Shown: piece by piece, positions 1 through 13,300 of the stretch
How positions within the stretch are numbered: position 1 is the stretch's first letter
Layout: every line of letters begins with the position of its first letter
Assembly (NCBI GenBank): GCA_903813345.2
Contig: CAIIXF020000010.1
Coordinates: forward strand, 31,180,828 to 31,244,827
DNA: 64,000 nucleotides
Direction of reading: 5' to 3'
Source: Owenia fusiformis
Taxonomy: Eukaryota; Annelida; Polychaeta; Sabellida; Oweniidae
Notes under the pieces: model-generated
The model's input: only the letters and a program-made list of their open reading frames with translations
Databases searched by the model: none
Told to the model about the DNA's origin: nothing
Made by a program: the position numbers and the translations under genes

Positions 1-1340
1 TTTATAGATTAGGTTTACACACAGTCACACATACCTGTGATGCCTTGTCATCTAAATGCCGTGCAAGGTCAGGGGTGAACCTTGGAGTAATCTTATTGTT
101 TTATAGGTTTACACAAAGTCACACATACCTGTGATGCCTTGTCATCTAAATGCCGTGCAAGGTCAGGGTGAACCTTGGAGTAATCTTATTGTTTTATAGA
201 TTTACACACAGTCACACATACCTGTGATGCCTTGTCATCTAAATGTCGTGCAAGGTCAGGGGTGAACCTTGGAGTAATCTTATTGTTTTATAGATTAGGT
301 TTACACAAAGTCACACATACCTGTGATGCCTTGTCATCTAAATGTCGTGCAAGGTCAGGGGTGAACCTTGGAGTAATCTTATTGTTTTATAGATTAGGTT
401 TACACAAAGTCACACATACCTGTGATGCCTTGTCATCTAAATGCCGTGCAAGGTCAGGGGTGAACCTTGGAGTAATCGTATTGTTTTATAGATTTACACA
501 CAGTCACACATACCTGTGATGCCTTGTCATCTAAATGCCATGTAAGGTCAGGGTGAACCTTGGAGTAATCTTATTGTTTTATAGATTTACACACAGTCAC
601 ACATACCTGTGATGCCTTGTCATCTAAATGTCGTGCAAGGTCAGGGGTGAACCTTGGAGTAATCTTATTGTTTCATAGATTAGGTTTACACAAAGTCACA
701 CATACCTGTGATGCCTTGTCATCTAAATGTCGTGCAAGGTCAGGGGTGAACCTTGGAGTAATCTTATTGTTTTTTGTTTTATAGATTAGGTTTACACAAA
801 GTCACACATACCTGTGATGCCTTGTCATCTAAATGCCGTGCAAGGTCAGGGGTGAACCTTGGAGTAATCGTATTGTTTTATAGATTTACACACAGTCACA
901 CATACCTGTGATGCCTTGTCATCTAAATGTCGTGCAAGGTCAGGGGTGAACCTTGGAGTAATCTTTTTGTTTTATAGATTTACACACAGTCACACATACC
1001 TGTGGTGCCTTGTCATCTAAATGTCGTGCAAGGTCAGGGATGAACCTTGGAGTAATCGTATTGTTTTATAGATTAGGTTTACACACAGTCACACATACCT
1101 GTGATGCCTTGTCATCTAAATGCTGTGCAAGGTCAGGGGTGAACATTGGAGTAATCTTATTGTTGTTTTATAGATTAGATTTACACACAGTCACACATAC
1201 CTGTGATGCCTTGTCATCTAAATGCCGTGCAAGGTCAGGGGTGAACCTTGGAGTAATCTTATTGTTTTATAGATTAGATTTACACACAGTCTCACATACC
1301 TGTGATGCCTTGTCATCTAAATGTCGTGCAAGATCCAATC
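1..1340. repeat. Minisatellite of about 94-102 bp, 14 copies, built on an exon end and its splice donor
   Basis: Fourteen head-to-tail units are seen; a fixed word (TGCCTTGTCA) recurs at 41, 135, 229, 327, 426, 520, 613, 712, 819, 912, 1006, 1105, 1207 and 1306. Units differ by small indels and substitutions. On the minus strand every unit contains the last ~33 bases of exon 6 of the Ttd14-like gene followed by the donor CAG|GTATGTG and intron sequence. The copy at 1300-1335 is the real exon end; the other 13 lie downstream in the intron and run off the left edge. The plus-strand open frames across the array (for example 232-519 and 1010-1357) are antisense by-products. Confidence 0.9.
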
Positions 1341-4300
1341 CTTCAGACCTCTGCTGATTTGATTCACAACTGTAAAACTCCTCTGCTCCCTTAGCTGCAG
1401 ATACAAGATGAATCACCTAAAATGATAGTAAAACATACAGTATTTACATAGTAAAACATACAGTATCTGCTATTTCAATAACGCCGTCCAAGTATTGCAA
1501 AAACGTAATGAAAAATCCATGGACCCGGAAATAAAAAGTGATTGCGTTTTGTGGACGCAGTGCAAGCCATACTCATACAATCAACTTTGGATGAATGATT
1601 TGATAAAGATCTTACCTTCAGTCTTTATTTCGTCAGAATCCAATAAATAATTGAAGAAAATTCTATTTCTAAAAGAAATAAAATTTTCTTTCGAAATTTC
1701 CTTCCCGGAAGTTGATTTCTGATCGAAATAGTACGAGGCATGTGATAGGGACAAAAATTTATACAATACTCGATTTCCGAGCAGTAATCAGTATGAGTCC
1801 TACGATTGGCCGGTAGCTTAAGACCTGATTCAAACCATTTTCAATTGGTCAAGTGTGATCACGTGATCATTATTTGAGACTGCATATGCGCAAGAAACTG
1901 AACTAAAATGTTGAACCTCGCGCAGATTGCCCCTAAACTAAACATGCTAAAGCAAAATCAATAGCAAATTGTTTCGAAATTCGCAAGGAAAAGGTGTTTT
2001 AAATGGGAGAATATAAGTTATGATGGTATCTGTATCATTCAATGACATACTAGACTTGCAAGAACGCTGATTCAGACCAATAAATAGCAAAAGCAGTGGT
2101 ACAAAATTTCATCAATTTATTTCATCCAGTGTAAAAACGTGACTTTTGAATTCCCGGGAACATTTTTTCAAGGGACGCAGTTTTTTGAAGGGAGACGCAT
2201 TTTTTGAAAATCATTACGTCCAAGGGACGCAATTTTGGACAAGCCTACTGAAAACACTGAGTATTTACATAGTAAAACATACAGTATTTACATAGTAAAA
2301 CATACAGTATTTACATAGTAAAACATACAGTATTTATCCTTGTGGGACTGACAGACCTGATGGAATCACACATTTTTCTATATCTCTTTTTGGAAAGATG
2401 TCCTCATTTTTTTCCAATTTAAATTCACCTCAAAGTTGTTAGGTTAAAAACTTGTTACAAACTTAACAATTGTCAGAAAACACAGCATGACCACATCCCA
2501 ATGATTTAATAGGCTGATAAAAAGTTGATGCAATCAAACAGAGTTCTCTTTTTTTGATGGTTCAATCCCCATCTATAGATGTGAGAGGAAGACAAGAATT
2601 CAAAATATTAGAATAAGCTGTAACATGAACTAATATGTAGATACAGTTGTAAAATATGTCGCTAAACTGCCAACCAAAAAGTAAATTAAATGTCAACAGA
2701 ACAATTTATGAAAAGGTCAATTGCCAGACTCATCAAAAATACCTTTACCAATTGATTTCCCTTGGTAGAACCTTTAACTTTCCCAATTTGATTTTAAATT
2801 GAAAGTATCACCTACAATGTTTGGAACAATCCTACCACTTAGTTATACCAAGAATATCTCTACAGAAGTGGGTGCAAAATTCTCATTTTCCCAATTCGCA
2901 CCAAAATTGGTCAAAATATGTGATTTTTTCATGATTTTTCTCATTTGCAATTTGGTGCAAATGGATTTTCAGGTGGGTGCAAGCCTCGTTGTTTTCAAAT
3001 CTCAGGTGGGTGCTACGTCCAATTGCTTAAATGCTGGGGAGATCACTGCCAAGGCAACTAGGGTAAATTCTAAATCGGCTAAATTTCTGAATAATAACCA
3101 TCACAAGCTAACATTAACTGACAAGGTAACATAAAGAAGTTTGTTGAAAAATCTCATTGAATAAATTATTCAATAGTTGCTACTGTTATATTCATAGGAA
3201 AATGTTTCAACTGAAATTGGTATTTTGTGACCAGTGGAAAATATCAAATATTTAGGCTTATTTTTTATTATACCATAGATTACAGATAAAACCATGAGAT
3301 GCAGCGGCGCTGAATCTGATGATAAATAGAACACACACTATATTTATTAGGGGTGGGTCGGGCGGCCCGTTGCCCGAGTGCCCGCGGGTATTAGCTCCAC
3401 GGGTCGGGCCACTGGCATCAGAACCTCGGGCATCGGGCTAAACGGGCCACTTAAATCCCCGGGGATTATGCTCGTTTCGTTCAGTGTACAATTAAAATTT
3501 GCTTCCTCCACATTGAAGAGCTAATAATGGCTGAAAGTAAACGTGAAAACGCTGAGCTAGAAATCAAAGATGCGCCATCAGGGCTTAGGAGCCCTGTTTG
3601 GAAAGTGTTTGGGTTTCAGAGTAACGATCCTAAAAAAACTATTTACCGGATCTGCAAGGTGTCATTTACATATTCTACCGGTACGTAAGCATTTTGAGAA
3701 AATATCAGCGATTTTTTAAAAAGTTTTTTTCAATTCAATAAATAATTTTATAAAATTAAGTTTAGTAGCCTCTTGTTTTATACTTGTAATTTAACTTAAT
3801 AATGACTCCATAGTAATTGATAATCATTAATTTTGATATAGGTTGATATGATAACATTGCAAAGATAGCAAGTAGCTTTCCCCTGGTGTTGATAGATTGA
3901 TGAGTTAATGGCTAATTTCTAATCATTAGTCATTGAAGTAAAATCATCAGAACATGGTTCAACAATATTAACAAAAAACATTAAGACACTTGATTCAGTA
4001 TTTTATGTTTATTTATTCATTTGTACTTATGGTGTCATTCAAACTAGAGGACTGACTATACAGCCCGGCCTGGCCCGTAGCCTGAAGCAGTTGAGCCCGG
4101 CCCGAAGGTGCCCGACCCGAGGGCCGCCCGACCCACCCCTAATATTTATTCTTTTAATAAATGTATCATCTAAATGTCATACTGACCTGGTTGTATCGAT
4201 TATCCCTGAGTTCAACATTGTTCCAATCATTTTTGTTCCTCATCTTTTCCCATGATTCAGGTGGCAGATCTACAAACACAGATACATTAGCTTATATCAA

Positions 4301-7300
4301 ACACATTCACCTGCTACAGGGATCCATTGTCAAGAAAACAGGTTAAAAAAACAAATTTGAGAATGGAGCAGGGGTTTCTTTATGATTTCAAACAAGCAAA
4401 AACAGATAAAAATGTTGAAAAAGTTTATATAAAAAATATTGCAAAATTCTTGAAAACAGACAATTTTGATAAAAAATGAGAAAAATCGGTTGTCACCTGA
4501 AGCCATGGAAACCCCCTGTATATATCCTGAATTTCCAGATCTTGAAATAAGTATGGAGCCCTGATTTGGAGGTTATTTTAATCATATACAGTTAGTAGTC
4601 AGGAAGTAAAAGGATCTCAATTAACACTATTACACAAACCCATAGCCAGCTCACATGAGTTGCAACTCTAGTTGATGTACAGGGTGTCCCAAAATAATAT
4701 GACTGTTCAATTTTCTTAATTCTACACCAACTGTTCAAATATAGAGCTATTTGCGCTTTTGAGACACCCTGAATATAATAACACAAACCCAAAGATGTCA
4801 TGGTGTAAAATAGATGACTGATGTTTGCAATTAAGACATTTTGCCTTGATTATCTTGTTTGTGGGCCACATGATATTTATGGAACATGAGAGAAATGTAA
4901 CACTTTGGAAAACTGAATGAACTATCTCCCTATTTCTTTACAATTACTTGTAAATTTCAAACATTTAACTCAATTTTCTTTGAGAAACATCATAACTACT
5001 GAGAAATATCTCACATAACATGCCATCATTAAAATGTTAGTCATCAAGGTAGATTCTAACTAAAGTTAAAGATCCCATAATCCATGATTAATAATGAATT
5101 TTCAGAATATGTGCATGCACCTTGTGTTGTGATTTTATAGGGGAAAGGACTGTAGTGTGAAACTCTGGGTTAAGTAGAACACAGGGGGAAACCCCTGTAG
5201 AGGGGAACATCCTCTAGAGCGATTCTGAAGAGTGAAACATCCGTATAAGTTGAACACCCTGTAGAGTGGAACACCCCATAGATGGGAGCACCCTGTAGTG
5301 TGAAACTGTAAGCTGGAACACCCTTAAAAGTACAACACCCTGCACCCTGTAGAGAGGAGAACCTTGTAGAGGGTAGCACCCTGGAAAGGGTAACACCCTG
5401 TAGAGGGTAACATCCTGTAGAGGGTAACAGCCTGTAGAGGGTAGCATCCTGTTGAGGGTAACAACCTATAGAGGGTAACAGCCTGTAGATGGTAGCATCA
5501 TGTTGAGGGTTACAACCTGTAGAGGGTAACAACCTATAGAGGGTAACAACCTATAGAGGGTAACAGCCTGTAGATGGTAGCATCATGTTGAGGGTTACAA
5601 CCTGTAGAGGGTAACAACCTATAGAGGGTAACAACCTATAGAGGGTAACAGCCTGTAGAGGGTAACATCCTGTTGAGGGTAACAGCCTGTAGAGGGTAAC
5701 ATCCTGTTGAGGGTTACAACCTGTAGAGGGTAACAACCTGTAGAGGGTTACAACCTGTAGAGGGTAACAACCTGTAAAGGGTAACACCCTGTGGAGGGGG
5801 AATTCCTATAGAATTTACTTCTGTGAAGAGTGAAACTCCCCATACAGTGGAATACCCCCTAGAATTGAACAAAGGATACCAGGTACAAAGTGACTTTTAA
5901 AACAACAGAACAGGGTCCAATAATTCAGAGAGTACATCTGTGATAAAATATCTATTTAAAAGACAGGTGTTATCATGATACTGAGGTCATATGCGCAATA
6001 TATGGTCAGCACAAGCATTAAGCCCTACAGAAGGTCATGTGACTACATTTACATCATATGATTGGTTCAATATAGTCACATGACTTTCATGATGGCACCG
6101 ATGTAATGTAATGTAAATCTGGAATAGGAACATATACAAAATATTCAAAAATCCAGAAAAGCATATTTATATTAGTTGAAGAGCTCAACAGTTTACACAA
6201 GATTCTACATGTTCGTACATCATACCCTTCTTAAATTGTCAACATTTTGAAAATAATTTTGAATAAAAAACATGATTCATTTGGATGCTTATCGCCACCT
6301 ATATGCCAAACTGATCACAATACAGCACCAGTGTTTTCAGTAGGCTTGTCCAAAATTGCGTCCCTTGGACGTAATGATTTTCAAAAAATGCGTCTCCCTT
6401 CAAAAAACTGCGTCCCTTGAAAAAATGTTCCCGGGAATTCAAAAGTCACGTTTTTACACTGGATGAAATAAATTGATGAAATTTTGTACCACTGCTTTTG
6501 CTATTTATCGGTCTGAATCAGCGTTCTTGCAAGTCTAGTATGTCATTGAATGATACAGATACCATCATAACTTATATTCTCCCATTTAAAACACCTTTTC
6601 CTTGCGAATTTCGAAACAATTTGCTATTGATTTTGCTTTAGCATGTTTAGTTTAGGGGCAATCTGCGCGAGGTTCAACTTTTTAGTTCAGTTTCTTGCGC
6701 ATATGCAGTCTCAAATAATGATCACGTGATCACACTTGACCAATTGAAAATGGTTTGAATCAGGTCTTAAGCTACCGGCCAATCGTAGGACTCATACTGA
6801 TTACTGCTCGGAAATCGAGTATTGTATAAATTTTTGTCCTATCACATGCCTCGTACTATTTCGATCAGAAATCAACTTCCGGGAAGGAAATTTCGAAAGA
6901 AAATTTTATTTCTTTTAGAAATAGAATTTTCTTCAATTATTTATTGGATTCTGACGAAATAAAGAGACTGAAGGTAAGATCTTTATCAAATCATTCATCC
7001 AAAGTTGATTGTATGAGTATGGCTTGCACTGCGTCCACAAAACGCAATCACTTTTTATTTCCGGGTCCATGGATTTTTCATTACGTTTTTGCAATACTTG
7101 GACGGCGTTATTGAAATAGCAGAGCACCCAAGGGTGCCATTATGATATTAACAAGCTTCAATTTGGTTTCCCATCCACTAAATGACATAATCAATAACTT
7201 GTAGAATTCAGTGTGCATCGTGTGACTGTTTTATATTAGTGACAGGCATTTTGCCTGTTGGAACTCATAAAGGTGCTTCAAAGTACCCGTCCATGTTACT

Positions 7301-10300
7301 GACTGCAGTCATGCATTTCCACACCTTCTCTCTAGAAGTAAGTTATTTTCAGACATTTCTATACAATTTAGAGTTTTCTCTTCATGCCTGTGTACATTAT
7401 ATTTAGCTAATTCGTCTCTTTTGCACTCTATTTTGCATTTCAAAACATGACTGTCATTTTTAGAGACAAGGTCCATAACACACAGTTCATATACAGGAAC
7501 AATGGATGATGTCACTACAGGTTACCTAAGCAACTGTTTCCATTCGGGATGTCTACAAAACAAAAGTCTCCTGTCTAAGGACTGAATTTTTGTACAGGGT
7601 GATCAAATAAAAATGCAACCCATGAAAAAATATCACTTACCCCTGCATCTAATCTAATAACGCATTGCGTTGTTGTTCAGACATTTTCCATCCGATATGT
7701 TTTCGTCCAAATTAAGTCCTCATGATAATAAAATTTGATTTAATTAAAGCATTTGCCAGCCACAAAGCATAAAGAAGTCTGCCCTCAAGTCATGCATATT
7801 CTCATAATGATGAAAACAATTTCTCTTTATTACATGCTTTCAAAATGTCTCTTTTAATTTACTGAATCATTCTTCCTATTCTAACTAGAACAACGGCAAC
7901 GCCAAAGCGTAGCGAATCCCATCGAACAGCCATGGATGGCATTTTTACAAACAAAGTATAAAGCAAAAATGGCAGCAATTTTTCAAAATGGCCGCCTTCT
8001 ACCAAAAGTGTCATTAGACCATGTGCCATGCTTATAGTATTCATATACCAAATATGAACAAAATCGCTCCACTACTTTTCAAGTTATAGTAAAAAACGTT
8101 TAAATGGCGGCCATTTTTCAAAATGGCCACCTTCTACCAAAAATGCCATAAGACAGTGTGCCGTGCTTATAGTATTTACATACCAAATATAAACAAAATT
8201 GCTCCACTACTTTTCGAGTTATAGTAAAATACGTTAAAAAGTGTCATAGGACAGTGTGTCATGCTTATAATATTCACATACCAAATATGAACAAAATCGC
8301 TCCACTACTTTTCGAGTTATAGTAAAATACGTTAAAATGGTGGCCATTTTTCAAAGTGGCGGCCATTTTTCAAAATGGCCACCTTCTACCAAAAGTGTCT
8401 TTAGACAGTGTGCAATGTTTATAGTATTCACATACCAAATATGAACAAAATCGCTCCACTACTTTTCGAGTTACAGCAAAAATCGTAAAATAACGAGTAA
8501 AGGCCGCCATTTTTCAAGATGGCTGCCATGTGCTTCTTTAATATCTACATTTCTAGCTTTATTAATGTCCTATATAATTTTTTTACATCTAAAACATATT
8601 GCTATTACAGTTTTACATATTGCACCTAAATTACTGTAAATTCGGCACTAAAATGGCCGCCATTTTGAAATGAGTGGCCACGTACGTACGGACGGACGGA
8701 CGGACGGAGGCATTCCCTATATCCCTCCGAACTTCGTTCGATGGGATAATAATAACATCCTGAAACATTAGGACACGGAAAAGGTCTAAAATAAAAAGGT
8801 GATTACGTTAACTTAAAGTGCAGATGTTCAAAATTACACAAAAAATGTTTGATGATATATCTAGACTAAATATACTTATTCTGGTGTTTGGTTACTTCAT
8901 AATTTTGCAGAAAAAAAGTATTAGATGTTTGACTCAACAGAATGTCAACTTACATGCGGTGGCATCCATGACGCCCCGGTCACATATAACGAGGCAATTA
9001 CGTTTACATGTGGATGCGAGATCAAAATATGTATCTTCAATCCTAAGCATTGTATTTAGGAGATTCTCTTGGAAGTTGTACGCTGAAAAGAAAAAATTCA
9101 AGCCTACAAAAATATGTTACAATTGTGTTTCCTTGAGCCATTGCTGTTTTTTGAGAAACATCAAGAATTCATTTTTCAAAATTCAATGACATATTCTGAA
9201 ATAACTTTATCCCTTGATTTTTCAAAATCATACCATCGATGTCATTAATATATATCAATGTGGACAAAGTAGGTTAAAACAAAGGAGGTTGTCCAATACC
9301 ATTCTACTCACCATCCTCAGCTGAGAGTTCTGGGAACTTAATTCCACCGCTTAGGAGTACTGTTGCTGTCTCTGGTACCCTGTAGACCTGGAAATACAAT
9401 AAAGCCTTTAAATCAGAACATATAAAACCTTTAAATCAGAACATCTTTCTTAAAGGACCTGCTTATTGTGTAATTCCAATGCATTGATTTAATAAATATA
9501 TAATTAAAATAGATAAATAAAATTAACTCCACTTTAAGTGGAAAAACTCACCAATAGAACACTTTTTGATAACTTTTTTCGTAATTTGTCTTTTGATCTG
9601 AAACTTTCTGGCTTTTCTTAAAATTGAACTAGATAACAGCAATGCCAAAGCGTAGAAAATCACCATTCTACAAAATTCCTAACAACTTTTTCAGTTATAG
9701 GAAAAATCATAAATACACCCATAAAAATGGCAATCATTTTTCAAAATGGTCATTCACAAGCCAAACCGTTGACAGAAAGTGTAATATGCTTCTAGGTAGG
9801 CACATAATATAAAATTTCAACAAAATTTCTCACAAGTACACGTAAATGGCGACCATTTTTCAAAATGGTAGCCTATACCAAAATATCACTAGATAGTGTG
9901 CCACGTTTAGTATTCACATATCTAATATGAATATCTAATATATCACATATCTAATATGAACAAAATTTCTTCTTATATCTACAACTTTTCAAGTTACAGC
10001 AAAAGTTGTAAAATAGCATGTAAAGGCCTCCATTTTTTAAGATGACTGCCAAAAAGCCATGTGTTATCAAATATCTACATTTCTAGCTTCATTAATTTCC
10101 TATATAACTTTTTTACATTTAAAACACAATATTGCTATTTCAATTTTATATATTGTACCTAAATTACTCGAAATTCAGCATTAAAATAATGATAATTTGC
10201 TCTTGAGCAGAACTTCTACCTCCATAGGGTATACATGTACATGTGAACAAAAACATGAACAAAATCGGGCTAACAGTATTTGAGTTATCGCTGGATGTAC

Positions 10301-13300
10301 GGACGTACTGAAGGGTCCCTATATCCCATCGAACTTCTTTTGCGGGATAAAATTAAGGGTGCTTTAGCAAAAAATTCATGACTCTACCCCCTAAGATGAA
10401 AAGTAGAGCTGGTCAAATTCACGTACACAAATTGTCAGTAGTTTTGACTTGAAATGATAAACCCCCATGTTCTTAGAAAATGAAAATTTCATCAATAATG
10501 GCGCAATACAGTTGTTAAGTCAGTTAAAAAAATGTGAATTGAATAACCTTTCCAATTCAACCTAACCTAATACAACCTCATATGATTGCTCATTTTCAAG
10601 ATATTAGTGAGGGGTGGGGGGGGGCCTTAACCATTGGTGTAATTCCTAATAGCGAACTGTTTAAGGGTTAAATACCTTTTCATGAAAGAGATGTCATCTT
10701 AAAAACTCTCAAAGGCTTTACAAAATATAACTTTATGTAAATAGTTAAATAAGCAATACTTTTTAAAAAAGAAAGGAACATGCGGTATATTTACAGGACA
10801 ATTTCAAGGGATTCCATCTTTGAGCAAGCACTGCACATATGTTGTTATCGATTTATAAGCTATTATTAAACCACTGGTGGGTATTTGTTTATTATCTTGA
10901 TTTACTGACTGGTGCTATAATTAAAACTACAGGTAGTTTGCCACTATCTGCCTCTGCACTAACTATGCAATTTGAGGATTTTTAGCAAAATCTTCTCTCT
11001 AAAATTGTAAATATAACAAAAGGGTACAATATATTTAATATTTGGCTGTTGAGAGAATATAAAAACAAAATAATTTAAAAAATCAAAAAATCGAACATTT
11101 AAAGGTTTCCACAATACAGTATGGATCTAATAGACTGTAACCCATTCTGTAGAAGTGCTCTAGAAATGCAACCTTCCTTACATGAAAGGTTACACATTCC
11201 AACCTATTTCAAACCATCTGTATGATTATACTGGACACTTTCTTTTTTATAAAGATTATTTCCAACATTTTGCCATACTGTGAAATTGACTGGTGTATTC
11301 CTTGAGTCATATCTTGCTGCCACTTTAAGGTAAAGGATAAACTTAGAACATGAATGTACATGGTGATCACCATGAACACACGTGTTAAATTAACACTGTT
11401 CCGAGGCAGAATCTAACCTGAAACATGTAAAATGATGGTACCTATTGACAATGTTATTCCCACTGACCTTTATTTGCAAAATTGAGAATGACAAAAGTGT
11501 TTGGAACAGTTGTTATCAGATCCCTGTAAAACCAATAATGAGCTTTCATTTTGACCAGATTCCCCTCATCTGTTTTTTTGCAGGGAAATATCTTATCTGT
11601 CGTTTGCAGGGAAAGTTCTGATATCTGTCATTTGCAGAGAAAGTGCTCATATCTGTTGTTTGCAGGGAAAGTTCTCATATCTGTCATTTGCAGGGAAAGT
11701 TCTCATATCTGTCATTTGCAGGTTAAATTCTCATATTTGTCGTTTGCAGAGAAAGTTCTCATATCTGTCATTTGCAAGGAAAGTTCTCATATATGTCATT
11801 TGCAGGTTAAGTTCTCATATTTGTTGTTTGCAGAGAAAGTTCTCAAATCTGTCATTTGCAAGGAAAGTTCTCATTTATGTCATTTGCAGGTTAAGTTCTC
11901 ATATTTGTCATTTGCAGAGAAAGTTCTGATATCTGTCATTCTCAAGAAAGTTCTCATATCTGCCATTTGCAGAGAAAGTTCTCATATCTGTCCTTTGCAG
12001 GTTAAGTTCTCATATCTGCCATTTTGCAGAGAAAGTTCTAAATCTGTCATTTGTAGGGAAAGTTCTCATATCTGTCATTTTCAGGAAAAGTTCTCATATC
12101 TGTCATTAGCAGGGAAACTTTTCATATCTGTCATTTGCAGAGTAAGTTCAAGACAAAGGGATGCGTTGGTTACTGTGATGAATTGAGAGGTAAACAACAG
12201 TGGTAAACAACAATATCTGGGAAAAAATTTTCCATTCAGGTTCTCTCTAATGTTGATTATCCTCTCTAATCCCTTCATGTACCTTCATAATATGATATAA
12301 GTTGTACTAACATGTACATCTTACAGTAACCTGAACAGGTTATAGTTCAGTCTGTATTTAGATCATACCAAGGCCAGTCAGAAATAAATGCATAAACTTC
12401 TCTCTCTATCCATGCCTATTCTATATCATATCCCTCTAAAATTTGAATGCAATCTGACTTTTGGGCATTCTTAGTAAAAATAGCTTTAGTTTACAGTGTA
12501 AAAAAACATGAATTATGACTATGACTATTTCTCTGCGTTCTCTTTTATTTCCTTTTATTTCCGTATTTTTAAATTTTGAAAATTTCCATTTCATGACATT
12601 TTTTGCAAGGGTAAATAAACCTTCACCTTGCAAACCAGAAATTATCTTTTTCATACAGAATGAAACATGTAGAGTTCCACACTTAACATGCAACTAGAGT
12701 AGCATATAAAAAGAAAAAAGTAAGCTTAATTGAGGGTATCAGATTTCACATCCAACCACACTTACTGAAAAAATGAAACATACAGCTAATTATTTACTCA
12801 CTTCGAGAGCCATGTTAGATTTTGAAACTTATGGCTCTCAAACGGAGAAGTGAACAGCTGATCAATAGTGACCTTTGAAACTGAATTAAGTCGATCCGCG
12901 GCTTACTTTTGGTCTCTAACTGTGTCTTACATCAGTATCATCAATCCGTGTAAGTATTGGAGCGCTGGAGTACTTCTTTTTCGATCAAGACTTGTAAATT
13001 GTTCATCGAGTTAAAGTTTTACAGACCTATTTCCAATATGGCGGTTTGCTAGGTGCGAGATACGCAACGAACGAAATGAATTTTGAGAATTAGTTAGGTT
13101 CGGACAACCTCCGGAGATTTACGAAAATGTCCGAGCAGAAACCGCCATATTGGAATTTGGCAGTAAAACGATTCACTCGACCTAACAATTACAAGTCTTG
13201 ATCGAAAAAGAAGTACTCCAGCGCTTCAATACTTACACGGATTGATGATACTGATGTAAGACACAGTTAGAGACCAAAAGTAAGCCGCGGATCTACTTAA

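Noticed and set aside
232-1357. Plus-strand ORFs of 95 and 115 codons with repeated peptides
   Set aside because: They are antisense to the minisatellite derived from exon 6 and its intron; the peptide repeat reflects only the DNA repeat.
4161-4346. 61-codon plus-strand ORF
   Set aside because: Antisense shadow of exon 5 (4187-4269) of the Ttd14-like gene.
5170-5787. Minus ORFs over the 22-bp array
   Set aside because: Repeat by-products without protein features.
1467-7122. One 5.7-kb transposon with long inverted repeats that captured exon 5
   Set aside because: Each 793/794-bp copy has its own complete ends and a different 5-bp duplication, so they are two separate insertions.
8818-9189. 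123-codon plus-strand ORF
   Set aside because: Antisense shadow of exon 4 (8954-9082) of the Ttd14-like gene.
11551-12186. 211-codon repetitive ORF
   Set aside because: Produced by a 29/30-bp minisatellite; no domain, start context or splice link.
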